Source of the DNA: Alligator mississippiensis
Taxonomy: Eukaryota > Chordata > Crocodylia > Alligatoridae
Assembly (NCBI RefSeq): GCF_030867095.1
Contig: NC_081836.1
Coordinates: forward strand, 30,392,338 to 30,456,337
Direction: 5' to 3'
DNA: 64,000 nucleotides
Below, in pieces: positions 12,301 to 27,300 of the stretch. The notes under the pieces are model-generated. The model saw nothing but the letters and a program-made list of their open reading frames with translations, searched no databases and had not been told where the DNA came from. How positions within the stretch are numbered: position 1 is the first letter of the stretch; each line of letters opens with the position of its first letter. Both the position numbers and the translations under genes were made by a program.

Positions 12301-15300
12301 TAGAGAGGCAGCTCTCCCACACACCACCATCTGCTGAGCAGTCAGACACTCCTCCCCATGAAAGAAAATAAACCACAGTTCCTTCACAATGGAGGGTACC
12401 AGTGACCCTACACTTTCCTTTCAGGCTCTTAATGTTTTTCTTTAATGTAGACACCACACACTCCTTACTACAGTCCACACTAGCAGAGAATGCAGACCAC
12501 AACTACCCCACAAAGCAGAGGGGGCACTCCAATTCACACATTTGACACTGTAGAAGATGGAGACTCCTTTATCCTTCTCTCCCTATTCCTGGCAAAACAC
12601 CCTGCCTCAGACCAACACTGCCAGAGCAGAATCTTTATTAGGAAGAAAGACTGGTGTGTGGCATTTAACAAATGGAGTGCGATAAAAGGCTGTTCCTCCT
12701 TGGATTGTTCCTTAAGAGCTCGTTTAGATTATAGCCAACAACCCTGTTCTTAATCCTGCTCTCTCTGCCCAGATCCCCAACTGGATACCAATCCACCTCA
12801 TTTAAATTGGTCTTTTCTTCTCTTTTGATCTTGACTGGCTCTTTTTAAAAACTGGCTTCGTTTTCTAGGGCAGGAGATTTCATAACAGTTCTCTCTCACC
12901 TGATCCAGTCACTGATTCAGAACCAAGTAAACAAACTCAAGCTAGATGACAGAACTAATACCTTACCTGGCACAGACTACTAGGAAAGTGGGGTGCTTAA
13001 TAATTTCAATTACCTGGCATATCTCAAGTTATAAGCTAAAAACAAAGCCAACCTAAACCCCAGGGTTAAGGGGTGAGAATACCACTATGGAGCTGTGTGC
13101 AAGGTAAATTTCAGATGGCTAATCCCAAATGCTCAGTACTGCACAGCTGGTGACACATTCTTTCTGAAGCATTAGACATTAGGCCCTGCAGAAGGCCAGG
13201 ATGCCAAGCTCATCCAGACTGCCAAAACCTATTGAACGATTGCTTACCTTCTCTGTCTGGCTGAGCAGAAAGTGATGGAAATGTGGGTCGCTGTCCTTAA
13301 CAGGCTGCAATCAGAAAAGCACAGGCTGAGAAATATCACAAGAGAACCACTGAGTAACCACAGCACCCAATTCGCCTACCCTGATGGCTGGATGGCAGTA
13401 CTTCCCAGTGAGAGGAACTTTTCAGGACTCTACCAATAAAATCATTGCCTTTTTCCTGCATACTTAGTTAGGCCCTCTAAATGAGAAACCCCAGTCAGAA
13501 AAGTTAGGTATTCGGGAAGCATGAAGGAAGGGAAATCAAAGAATGGAGAGGTACTTAAATTAGATTAAGAATAATGCAGCATACTACCAAGACTAGTGTC
13601 CTGGTTGTAAGAGAAAGCAGCATTTGTTTAAAGCAAATCAGTTAACTTAACACTTGACTTGTGGTGCTTAAGATACCCCTAGTTAAGAGGAAGATGAGCA
13701 TTAACAATGTAAACATATAGTTATTTTTCAAGAATTAATATAGTAAATATACAGACTTGATCACAAAATAATACAGAAGGGAACTGGTTAAAGTAAGGAG
13801 AAAACACTTGTTTATTGATTCCTTCATCAGGAACCAGACAGCCACCCTGTATGTGGACAACTGGTGGCAACTGAAGTTAGGGCTGCACTGAAAACCAAGT
13901 TGCATTTGGCATCCAGATGGGGCAAAAAGAAAAGCATCTAAACAGGATTTCTCCCTCCCCAATTTTAAAACATTTTCTCACAAATTAAGACCACCACAAA
14001 AATGCTTCATTTAACCCAAAACAATCCATTTTCAGGCACCTCTGAGAAAAGCAAAGGAAACGAGAAACTAGATTTACAAATGCAATGGACATAGTAGCTT
14101 GTGGCAGATTGTCATTCAATTGCCTTCACTCCCTGAGGCAATATTACAAACTCTAACCCTGCAGAATGCTTTAAAACATTGCACTACAGAGTGGTATGAG
14201 GTCAGGGGGAGGAATCTAAATCTCCCTTGCTCATACTATTCCACACTGCTTAAATAATTTAACATTTATGGGACCAAAGACTGGGACCCAGGCACTTTAC
14301 TGCTGGGTCAGTGACTATCTAGAAAGCCCTTCCCCTGCTCACTATTTCAATGTCTATTTCAATATTTTATACAAAGTTTAACTGCTCCAGAAAAGGGGAG
14401 TGAAGGAGACCCTTTCACCAGGGAGGTGGGAGATGTAGGTTCAACTTGAACTCTGATCTCCCTTACGCTGAGTGAATGTGGCTGCATAAAAGAAAGAATA
14501 CACACCACGACCTCCTCATCCAGATTTATAGATCTAACCCTAAAGAAGTTTTAGTAGTTGGGCCTATCAGTTAATTCAGTGCACAATTTTGTGATGACTG
14601 AAATCTCATTTTTGTGCAAATTTGCTAATCACGGGAGAAAAAAAATTCCCCAGCTCTTGTTCCATTTCAGCATCACAACTCCCTCCTCCTACCACCAGTG
14701 GGAAGAATGAAAGATCAATGAATATATCTGAATTCAGCAGAAGATGAGGTTCAAACAAGATGAGCCATGGTATCTGCTCCTCTGACAGTCACGCTAAGGC
14801 CTGAATCACTTTGGTCGCAAAGAAAGCAAAGGGTTAATTACCTCGCCTACACTTGGTGGCCATTTAAATCCAGCCACTGTTCCAGTCATCACTTTCTTCA
14901 CTGTACTTGACTCTGGGATTGTGAGATCCTAAGGAGAGACAAGGAGGATCATAAAGACTGCAGCTTAAAGTCAAAATTTAAGTGGATGGCCCCAGACTGT
15001 TGATTTTTAGGACACACAGAATTTGAAAAGCATCATGATACACTTTGTTTTTCACACAGTTTTGGAAATCCCTCCTCATAAAAGGTTACACTGAAGCAGA
15101 AACTGAACTAAGTGTGAAGACTAATCCAGCAGTGGGCGAGATGAAAGAAAGCATGAATCACCAGTGCAAGAGTTTAAACACAGTTAGGGCTTTAGGAGAA
15201 CTCAAACCCAGTGCATACCAAAGGAATCTGTTTATTCCCGTAAGTCCAAAACACACATGGAAACAAATGAACATCCCTGACTTTACTGTTTCCCTCCAGT

Positions 15301-18300
15301 CAGGGTAAAGAACTAGGTGAGGGAAGGATGCGTGTGCATCACCATAGACAAGCCTCTTAACTAGTCTCTAGGTTCTCTGCTTCATTTAAAAGAAGTGAGT
15401 CTGGCTGTTATGACTGCATCAAAAACCTTCAAAACATGAAGCTGAGGAAGCAACAGCCACTTGAGTCAGCAGAGGGCATGAAACATTAACTCTAAGGGGC
15501 AAATTAATAGTTGCAGTTGAAGGGGTGCTATGTCTTATGCCACTGATAATACTTAACATGCTATTTCACCGCTTGGCAAAGCATGTAAGAAAGGAGGGGA
15601 GCATCTTCTGAAAATCTCTTCCAGCATTTCCAAACACGGGGTGTGGAAGATGTTTGAGTTCAGATGTACAGGCTTTTAAATCCTGCAGGGCAGGATTGTG
15701 TAGGATGGGACACAACTGGTTTTATCTTCCTGAAGTGGGTGTTCTGCTCTTAAAATATAGAACTGCAACTCTTCTCTCAGCAGATGTATTTCCTGCAAGA
15801 GCACACTATACCCTGTGCCCACGCTACAACATCAGCCGTTTCACTTGGAGAACAAAGAAGCATTACTTGGAACAACCACTGGACATTATCTGGATTATTG
15901 TCACTTTACTTTAAATACAGAAGGGCAGCTTGGATGCTAGAGATTCTAGCACTCATTTAAAGGCAGGGTGTTTTCACTCAAACCCAGATGAATCACCACA
16001 TGGCGAAATTTGGAGACTCTAGTACCTGCACCCATCACAGCTAGAAGAGGGGGGCTGCAATGTAATTCATTGAACACAGTTCAGTGTTAGCCATCAGGTT
16101 CCTGGCAGGTTGGACAAAATCTGGACATTTCCAACTTGAAAAATATTTTATCATGTTATTTTAAAATTGAGAATATTTTAAAAAGAGTGAAGCCAGCCAT
16201 ATTCCAGGTCATTTGGATCAGGTGCATCACCTCTTAAGAAGAGCTTTTAGGTGTCTTTCTACCTAGCTTTCACAAAAGCATGGCTACATAAAGCAATTCT
16301 CTCTATTTTATTTAACACATGACTGAGAAGTGCCATAAAAATCAACATTTCATGTTACTCTCCCACAGCTCCATGCACTTGCTACCTGCATGGGGTAAGT
16401 TTCTTTTCCTCTGCCAGGAACGTAAAATGTTAGATTTTTTTTTATTACTGTTTTCACAATAGCGGTAATAGCAGACTTTGCACTTGGGCTAGTAAATTTC
16501 CATAGCCATGAAACATATTATATCCACTTTGTGCATTAGCTGGTCTCTCTTCTCATGGTTTGGGTTGGACATTACTAGCCACCACATATCAGAGGCTGTT
16601 TATATTCAATGTACAGCATCAAGATCATTTTCAATGTTCTCTGCTGTGGCTGGCCAGTAAGATTGCTTATAATTACCCATCCCTCTCAGCTGTGGCTGCA
16701 TCAAGGTAGCTGGCATGGGTACTTCAGCAAAATCTCAGCATGTGACATACATGAAGATGACTGACAAGTCTTCTGGCTAGTAAAGATTTAAAGTCATTAC
16801 CGGCAACTGAACTTACAAGTACAATAATGGGAACTTACAAGTAACTAGGAATAATGGGTGCAAACTAGTGGAGAGTAGATTTAGGTTAGACATTAGGAAG
16901 AAATGTTTTACAATAAGGGTAGCCAGAGTCTGGAATGGGCTTCCAAGAGAGGTGGTGCTGTCACCTAACTTGGAGGCTTGACAATCACCTGGCTGGGGTT
17001 GTCCGACCTCGGTCCTCTTTCCTGCCAGGGGCAGGGGGTCGGACACAATGATCCATTGGGTCCCTTCCGACTCTATAATCTATGAATCTTCAGCAAGGCT
17101 AACCCTCTAAGGCGGGAGTTATGCTCAGTGCTGAGAAAGCATCTTGTACCCCAGGAGGTCACAACAGCTGATCTGAATTCACATGCCTATCTATGTGTAC
17201 TAGGAACACAGAAATGAACCCAATGAAATGGTATTCTGTGTAAGTGAAGACACCACCAGGAGCATCAGCACTGCACTCCTCCCACTCTCCAACAAAGGAA
17301 ACAGCAAACAGGCCTTGCAACGTGGTCTGCAAATTAATATACACCACTCTGAAAGGCTAAAGGAGAGGGAGGTCAAGGAGGGAATTCCAGAGTCATAGCC
17401 CAAAACTAACGAGGCCTTGTCAAATGACCTCTCACTTATAATGTCTTGGATTATCAAATTTGCGCTTCTTGGTGAGGTATTAAGAAGAAAGGCTGCTGTT
17501 CAGCCAACAGAAGCCCAATTCATGTAGGGATTTAAAGATCAAGAAGGCATCTTAAATTGCACCCTAAAGAGCACTGGAAGAAAGAACACTAAGACTAATA
17601 TGTTTTTTGTAAAAGTACTGGCGAACAAGCAGGATGTCATGCTGTACTTTAGTTGAAGCTTCTCAGTAGTCTTCAGGTGCAGTTTCCTGTAGAGCATATG
17701 CATTACAACAATCCATTTTGGAGGTGCTGAAGGCAGATATCACTACAAGGTCCACAACTAGAAAAAAAAGCTGTAATTCTGAATGACAGAGGATAGAAAA
17801 TCCACAGTTGGATACGGCAGCTGCCAGAAAATCCAAAAATACTGAGGATACAAGAATACCCCAGGTAGTGTGCCACTGCAATGGACTATGGAACAGCCAC
17901 AATCAAAAATGCTGAAATAAGTAGTGCTAAGTATCCTGGTAGCTTCCCTCAGCCCACAAGGATGTCTCCAGTGAGCCTCAGTCTGGTAGCCTTTCACTGA
18001 GCTCCCAAGCTGTCAGCACTGGGCGTAACTGAGAGGAAAATATGTCACACGATGACACAAACCTTACAAGATGAGATGGGAGATGTGAATCAGAGTATCA
18101 TCTGACAGCCCATATCTCCACAGGACCCTACCAAGTGGCAACACACAAATTACACTTTGAGGGATGGCAAGATAGAACCATGTGGAACTTCAGGAGATGG
18201 CCCTCAAAGAAATTATGGAGTCATTCAAAGACTAGCTATTTCTGCCTGGAATCCAGAGGAAATCCTAGCCAAAGACATCTGTCAGCTGACAAATCTAGAA

Positions 18301-21300
18301 GAATCAATACAGACAGCTTTACAAATGGAAAGAACCAAACTCTTCCTGTTGGCTGCTGAACCAAAGTGCCAACCATCCCAGAGTCCATCTGTAAAGTCCA
18401 TAGGACAGGGCAGGACACGAACACCACAAACCTTCTCATCCTTTGGGGGACGACCCCGCTTTCGGGGGCTCTGGTCCTGTGCTCTTTTCAGTGGCGATTT
18501 TGAGCCTCTGTCCGATGAAACAGAAGAAACTCGTTTCTTTCCTTCCCCTGTGGCCTTCTTCAACTTCCCTTCAGACAAGCCAGCTTTGCGTTTCTCTTCA
18601 CTAGCAGACTGTTTGCCTCTCTCCTCACTGGAGTTACGCCGGTTCTTCTCCTCAGTGGAGTTATGGGAAGATGCCTGAGAGATTATAGAACAGAAGATGG
18701 TGAGGAAGGAAGAGATGAGCTCAAGTGATTTTCGTAGAAACCCAAGGGAACTCAATGCTGATTTTTATCAGGCAATCTGATGATAGTAACAAGAAAATAC
18801 AACGTCCAATGAAAACTAGAGACGTCAGCCCTCCAAAGCTGAAACTGAAGTTCTTGAAGTTCATTCTCGTGCAAAATGCATCCACTGCAAAATAACTGGC
18901 TAAAAGAACCACCACAGGAAGGATCAATGAGCATGTCACTGGTCTGAAAACAAGGGTAAGACATACTAAGTTGTAATCCCATTGACACGTCTACCTATTC
19001 GGTTGTCATAGACAGATCAATAAGCCTGTCTGCTTCATTTTCCCCAGCAGTAAAGCATTTCCCTATGTTAAGGACGGCATGCATCAACACTTGGAAAATT
19101 AATATTTGCTTAAGTGCTTCAGAGAAGGAAAATACTAGGCAAGTGCCAACTATCACAGGCATCATGACTACCGTTCCATGGAAAATTCAGAGCTAGCACA
19201 GTCAGCTTAATTTAAGGTATACAGAAGCTTGGTTGCTGATCTCAGATCTTGGTCTGTTTCGATGCATAAAGCAAGCTAAAGCCACTCACCTGGTCCTTGC
19301 CTTTTGCTTTCCTCAGGAACTCCTCCACAGCATCCACAGCTTGCTGGAAACGCTTACCCTTATTAATCTTTATCATTTCCTCTTTGTGGAGATGATAAGG
19401 CTTTAACTGTTCCACTTTGATCCACGCACTGACAGGAAAAAGATGCAGAAAAAAGTTAACTATATTTTTCAAACCAGACACACCACTTCCTCAGCCCTCA
19501 CACTTAAGTTATTAGCATTCGTACCCCTAGCACAGTGGACCTCTTCAGCAAATTTAGTTTGGATCCCTTCATCCAACACTTACACTCAGTCTTTCTTTAG
19601 GCATGCAGACCTGTTTCTTCCCTTCTGCCACAAAAACAGCAAAGCCTCATGTACAAATAATACTTCTCTTTGAGCATCACTCTCATGCTCTGCCAGTGAC
19701 CAACCTTTACAGATGAGTGCAAACACTACCTAACACAGAAAGCATGAGACTGACTGGACTTGCACTTGTGAAAAGAACACCCATGCCACCATGTGACTTG
19801 TGCCATTGAGATTCTATTCTTTAGGCTGTTGCAACAGGCAGTTGTTTAACAACGTAAACCAAATAACCACTTTTTCAGGTATCTTTGTATTGTACTGTGC
19901 GCGCCCATGAGAACTGCAGGAAGAGATACCAAATTAGATGGGACACAACAGGGTTGATTACCATAAATAAAGCATGTGCACATACCATAGTTTGCTACAC
20001 TGCACAGGATTGAGTGTTCTGATGTACTGTAAGAACCAGATATTTTTTTCTTTTGATGAAAAGGGTATTTTCCCTGTTTACAATTGTTTTAAGGCAGACT
20101 AGCAAGACCATACTTTGCAATACAATTTCAAAGCACAGCTCACTTGACATCTGTTTTAAGAACACCTTGATTTTCCTCACTGTTTCTGTGGCTGTCTTGA
20201 TATTTATGAAATGGTTAGGCTTTCCAATACAGAAAAATCACCCCTCTTCTGTGTCGACCACTTCTTTTGCTAATCTAAATGTTCATTCTGGACTGCAGCT
20301 TGAGTGCTTTTGTGTCTAGCATTCCCAGCTCCTCAGTTTACATCATCTTCATTTGTCATGAAATCTGACATGAGGTTTCAGCTCATTTGCTGCTGATCAG
20401 TGAAGTTGCTGCAGTGCCATTTCCCCATTGTTCCCGAGGAAAAATTTGTTCCGTGCAACTTTTCTGAATTGGCACAACCTTCAGTACAGGGTAGTAGTAT
20501 ATGTGGCATTAAGGAGCTAGACTGGTTTTTCAAAGGTGCCTATTTTAAAACTTAAAGATGTTAATCAAAGGTAGAAGGCTTACACATTTTAATTATCCCT
20601 GGTTTCGATCAACTCCTGTAAATAGGCGAGTGGCTTACTAGATGCCTTTTTGGTTTCATACCAGGGGGCTATAAAGTTAACAAAGGTGATGGACATGAGG
20701 CTGTTTTCAATTAAAAATTCACCCATTGTGACATGAACCCTATTTTTTTTTTTTTAAAGAGCTCTACATTAGTGCCTAATTTGGTATTGAAACATTCATA
20801 ATACTTTAAGTTTCGGGACTTTCCAAATCAACAGTATTTTCTGCAGCTCAATGGCTAGAAGTGCTTTGGTTCAATTTTTCTGCCTTCTGCTAGTTTGTTT
20901 TTCCGTTGTTTATTCACATACCCATATATAGGAACAGCAGATAAGCAATCTTATCCCTGTTGCATGTTATCCAGCTGGTAGAAACAGCTTGAAATCCGTT
21001 CTCATTTATGATGATCTCTTCAAGCAAATCAGCAGCCTCACCACAGCTCTGAAGCTGTTGCTGGCTACTACATATAAAATCATGATTTCCCATAGCTTTA
21101 TTACATTCAAATGTCCTAAGCTTTTTATTGCTCATATCATTCTTTCCTTTTCTTACCCCTCTCACCAAGGAGAGTCACTAACCTTTTTATTATATTCTAA
21201 CTCTGCTTAGGACACCAGGAAAATAGCAGACTTCTGTCTTTTGCACTTCATGTCCAGTGCTGACTCCCTTGTTCCCGTTCGCTCCTTTTCATAATGTGGT

Positions 21301-24300
21301 TACCAGATTCATATCTGGATGGAGCAACTTTCTTTTCAGTGCCTTTAACATATGCCACTGTGTACAATCAGCACAATGGGACTAGAAGCACTCCTCATGT
21401 AGCTGTGTTTGACTCAGGACTAGATATGAAAGATATCAGGTGCTTTGTGGCTGTTATGTAACAGGTGATTACTACTGGGGAATTGCTGTAACAATGGGTT
21501 TCACTGTATGGGGAAGAGTCTTTACTCATTTTTCACAACTGCAAAGAGATGATTGATCCAGAAGTATTACTACAGCCCAGATAGAAGAGCCCACAGTACT
21601 CTCCATTCTGTACATACTGCAACATTTTTCCCTGAACCTGCCCCATTTCACATCAATTTCGAGTTAGCACAACCAAATAAAAACCAGTGCTTCTCAGACC
21701 ATAATCCACAGCTCAGCGACTATCTAAAGATTCTCCCTCAAGTATTCAGGTACTCTGGTGATATACCTTAAGATTAACACCTAGTATAAAACCCTTCCTC
21801 TGAATGACCGAGACTGAAAAAGGTGCTGGGCCAGGTTGGTCTATTGGAAGCTTCCTGTTATGCACATTAAAAAACAGCTGAGAAACAAAACAAGTTGTCA
21901 AACATTTTGAACCTCTCAATGAGGTCAGCCTCTTTCTGCTGCTTAACCCGAAAATAGTAACTGGGGGAAGAAAATCTACAAAATACAAAAAAACCTCAAC
22001 TCTGAATTCTCTCCTCACCCGTCCCTCAAGTGTCTGCACACGCTTCTTCCTACCTTCCCTCTGCATGTATGCAAGCCCAAAGCATCAACTTCCTGGCTCC
22101 AGGTACCTGGGACTGCTGAAGACAAAGGTTGAAGATCTAAAAGGCAAGCTGATAAGGGCATGCAAGCAAGTGCTTAAAAGTTACCTCACAGAAAAAGAAA
22201 AGCATGTCTGCATATTTCTCCCTAAACTGTCCCTTATCTGCAGGTTAGTAATTTAGGCTATACTCCAGGATAGGACCCTACCCTCTTATGTTTGTCCAGA
22301 GCACTTATTGCTATACAAACAATCTAAGTGTTAAAAATAAGGAGTACCCTACCACTGTTCAAATCCAACTACAAATGCATGCATCCTTCTAAAGCCAAAG
22401 CCTTCTCAGCTATGGCACACTGAGCTATGATCTCATAGCCAAGGAAGGTTGCTATTTAAACAAGAGTCCACCAAGGCATAATGTATAACAGACACTTAAG
22501 GAGGTTGCATGCACCATTCAGATGTTGTTTTCTTCTCCCAGCCAGGACTGAACTGGTGCCATGACACCACATTAGGGACACTGGATCATTAAAGGTATTG
22601 TCTTGAAGTTGAGGGGACACTAGTTTCTGCCTAGAGAAGTTGTTTGATATCTGTGGAAATGGAAAGAAATAAATGCAGCTGCAATGATGGCATCTTCTGA
22701 AGATAGTAAAAGAAGAAAGAAGGCCTTTTTTTTTTTTTATAACAGTGCACTGCATGGTGATTCCACCCTTTCTTCCCCCCTCTCCCCCCAATATTTTGTT
22801 CATAGTTTCATAGAGGTTAGGGGCTGAAAGGGACCTTACAGCTCATTGGGTCCAGCCCCCCTGCACTTGAGCAGGTCCTTTCACCAGAAGATCCCAAAGC
22901 TGTTCAAAAGCAAATATTAATTAAATTTCACTGCCCTGGGAAAGCAGACAAACATAAGTATACCCAAGTTTAAAATACAAACACAACTACATGAAGCAGA
23001 GAGATCATACATACATTAAAAGGGAAGATGGGGAGGAACAGGTACGTGCAGACACTTGACAGAAGTCAAACAAGAGACCCAATTCAAAGGGGACCCAAAG
23101 CATGACAAGACCAAACAAAAACTCAACTTTCCAGCTACTTCTTACCCTCAGTAAACAATGCAACTCCGTAAGATATATAGTAGAAAATAAATAAAACTCA
23201 GCGACTTCCACAAACATTTGCTTGTAGCATGCCTTAAGCTTAAGGCTGCAAAAGGATTTGCACTACAGGAACTTCTGCAAAACTTCCTTAATGCTTACAA
23301 GGTACAATTTCAGGCGACCTTTCAGTACCAAGGTGAATTATTTTGTAAAGATGAAGAAATCATTTAATCTATTTTTGAGGTGAATTAGGCATCTGCATAG
23401 GGGTGGGAAGTGAGTTGCTGTGAAAAGCAATTTCCATAATTTCCCTCAGTAAAATTACTCAAATTGCTGACCTCTGGAACTCGACGCATGAACCTCCTCA
23501 TATTTGAAGAATAGTGACAGGACCGAATTTGAAAGAACTTCTTGAAAATTAGGAAGCATGAACTTTTCAGTCATGGGCTATAGAAATTTTCACAAGAAGG
23601 AGAGTTTACAATTCCAGATGTATCAGCAAAGGTGTGTGGGAGTTTTCATATAAACCAATTTTCTACAGGTTCACAGATAATAGTCACCCTTAAAGCGTTG
23701 CTCCATTCTAAAGAGAAACTATGTAAGAAAACAAAAAACAAAAAAGCAGCTTTCTGCCTGTCAGTTCCCATCTGTGTACCTTTCAGAATCACACCAACTA
23801 ACTTAGGAACAAAGGTTTTTTGTTTGTTTTTTTACTGCTTTTATGCTTCTATTGGAACTGAGGCCCTGGGCATTATCATCAACTGCATCCAACTAGAGGG
23901 CCTGGTGGAATGTGATGGGACTATGCATGGGGAGGTAGCTCCTATAAAATACTACAATGTTGCAACTTCCAGAGTAAGGCAAGTATAGGGCACCTCAAAA
24001 CCCTAGCCCTGAAAACCCCACCCTAACCCTGTGGGTGCTCTTTGGTAGGAGAAAGGCGAAGGGGACATCACCTTGGCAGAAACACACCCTTGCTGAGACA
24101 TTAGGCAGCGAGCAGCAGTTCTTATCTGTTGCTCTCTGGCAGAAGCTACAACCATCAAGGCACTGAACATCTGGGCTAGATCTGGCCCTTGCATTCTGTC
24201 TCAGTAGTCTAAAGTGGGGTTGGTAGGTCTTGGGCAGCCTTCACTCCTCCTATTGCCTATGTGTACATGTCAAAGGTCTTGTTGTGATGGTTGTAGACTT

Positions 24301-27300
24301 CTTATGCATATGCCATGATCCAGAAGAGCAATGGTTGCCTACAATGAGACCTGAGGCGAAAACACAGCTAAGAGGGTGATACTCACAATATGTCTACACT
24401 GCACTCTGTAGTATGACATACAGATACCTGAGCTAGCTTAGGTACTAGAAGCAGCAGACAGCAGCAGCCTGAAGTTTCCCTCAGGCTAATGGGCCCCAGT
24501 AAAAGCAGGGTACATCAGCATGCACTCACACCTGTGCTGCCATGCCAACAACTTCTAGTATCTGAGTTACCTCGTTTAAAAGTCACTAGGGTATCTCTTC
24601 ATCATACTATAGTCTACCCTTAACAACAACTTAGTCTGTGGATGCTGGCTTCCTAATTAAACACTCAGACCTCAGGTTTAACACTTGGGCAACTAAGTCA
24701 GTGTTCTCCAAGAACTGAAACGCAGTCACATGAACTGCAGCAGAAAACATAACTCTTCACAGAAAATACTGGGATCCAGGAGAGCATACAAGACAAGGAG
24801 AGAAAGTTTGTGCAGAAGGGTGCAGGAGATATTAAGACAATCCATACCCAGATCACAGTCCATATCTTTGAAACACTCTCCAGATCATTACACTTTACCC
24901 TAGCTTGCAAGTCTCTTCTAATTTCTCTTTTTGTAGGTTGGGAACTGATCTCCAGTCTTCCTTTATTTAACTTTCATACTTATCCTTCAGAAAGATAGGT
25001 GCTAAGTGGTTGCTTCAGCTTAATAAGGTTCTGGTACACCGACTAACAGCCAACACCTTTTCAAGGTGCAAGGCTCACGAGAGAAATGAAACAGTGAACA
25101 GGGCTGCAGTGTACTTGCCAATATTTCTCTGAAATGATTCTCTAACATCTACATGAAATGCCACATTCTTACTACAAAGCTGTGGTCTGTTCACCTTGAA
25201 ATTAAAAGACTACATCTCCCCCAGTTTGCAGTGGCCACAGGAGGTAGGAGTACACTGAGCTGATTGACATATTACTAGTAGAACTAGATTTGAAAAGGAA
25301 AGGGGAGAGAGAGCAGCCTATTTGTCTGAGAAAGTGTCAGTAGAGTCCAGCCTTTTTCACTTTATTGTTTATGACTGCTGTAGTGCACAGGGCCTTTCCT
25401 TGACAAGAACACAGCTTAGGAAAGAAGACAGGTCACAGTGGACTGGCTGGGCTACTGAGTTGAAAAGGAATGGGAGCAGAGGACAGAGCTATACTAATCT
25501 TTAGAAAGCGACCTGATTAACAGTATTGTTGTCACTGCTGTAGGAGAGTACTTTACTCAGAATTTGGGTGAAAACCAAGACACACTGTGCACTTTGTTCT
25601 CTGTGGAATTAGAAAATGATCGAACACTCAAATCTCAAAATAAATGCCAAGATACTTTTTCAGTTTATGGAGCAGGTGAAGGATATGCAGCAAACAGTCA
25701 TGCACATCACAGTTACGAGACCCATTCCAGAAGAAGATACAAATAACAGATTACCAGTCAATCCCTGATGAAGCTTCCACCACCATACAGGATGGGTGAA
25801 TCCAACTTGGCTCCAGTTCAGAGGCAAAAGCCCCACTCAAGTGTAAGCAGCAGGAGTGCTATTATTTTAAACACAACAGAAGCAAGGGAAACTACCAACA
25901 GGCTGAAAGCAAGTAGTGTTGAACTAAGCGAACAGCAGAAATTTGGGAAGACCTGACTCTTGCAGCACCACCTGAATGTGACCAGGCTCAGGCCACCACT
26001 TCTGTTATTGAGTGTTCTTTCCCTTGCTCACTGCACCCTCTCCCTTGGGACAGTTAGCTGTAGCATTCCATATACATGTAAGTCTAGTAGTAGATAAACC
26101 AAAAAGGGGCAATCTCTTTTGGGCTAAGTCCTAAACTACTTAGGACTTCAGAGATGACAACCAGAACTTTGCAAGAGGCAAAGACTTTTGTGCGTGATAT
26201 CTTTTACTGGACTAACTATATAGTTGAGAGGGACATAAATAAACTTTCAGAAGCATACTGGTGCCCAAAAGCTTGTCCCTATCCCTCCCAACTACACAGT
26301 TGATCCAGTAAAAGATATCACCCACTAAAGTCCTTGCACCTCACATTTTTCATGCCCATCATACCTACATCACCCCACACAACCAGAACTTTGAAATTCA
26401 CCTCCAAGTTAGGATACAGGCACTGCAAAATGCAAGTCATAGTTGCTAGCCTGTTTTTAAGGAGCTTCACACTGTAGTCCGAACATGACAAGAGCATGAA
26501 AGGATGCAGAGAGCAACTTTTAGTCAGCATGAAATGCTGGCATTTCTGGACACTGTTGCCAGCTGAGATTCTTCAGTGAAAGGTAGTCCTCAAACGGCCT
26601 AGGACTTCGTTACATTTTGCCAAGAACTTGGCAAACATCTTCAACAGAGAGCAATCAGACTCAGAATACTTCTTCCTGCTAGTCAGCATCACTTCCATGT
26701 TTATCTGGCCCAGACAGAAGCCAAATGCTTTTGTCCGTATCTTCACCTTTGCTAAATCTTCAGAGAGCAAGTTAACGGTAAAAAGGGACTATAAAGCAAA
26801 TGACAAGAGCATCACAATACCATCTCACAAACTAAACTGGGGAGGGGGGTGCAGAGCAGGGGAGCAGGGAATAAGAGTAAAATCTGCTCAAGTAATTCAG
26901 TTTTGTATCTCTGGACTCAAGGACACAGCTCACACTTTCATAAGTGAGACAGAATTTAGTATTCTGTCATTTTATTTCACTGTGTTATCCATGGCAGGGG
27001 CATCTAGATGAACAGACATGGTTTTATATGTTTTTATACACATTAAATAAAATACCAACCATAGAATAAAAGCAAGTTTATTTTTTCTGTCATATGATTT
27101 GTTCTTCCCAGTTCACTGGATTTTAAGGCTATTGGTCCAAGAACAACTCTCTCTCATAGTTTGGTAACAATTTCCTTTTTAGACCACTTTGTTTTGGCCT
27201 AGTCAAACAGATTCAACCACGTGAATGCCTCACCAGGTCCAGTATGGGATAGAACAGAGAGAGGAAGATCAGGTCTTCTGCTGATTAGTGGTGCTTTATA

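Larger units (their letters stand above)
14929..18431 (-). other. GLYR1 intron 5 with two LINE remnants
   Basis: The first part (14929 to about 16805) holds nothing recognisable. A CR1 tail lies at 16808-17092 and an older L2/CR1-like LINE at about 17340-18420, both listed separately. Confidence 0.6.

Noticed and set aside
18157-18678. 173-codon plus-strand frame
   Set aside because: It is the shadow of GLYR1 exon 5 read antisense, joined to intron and LINE sequence.
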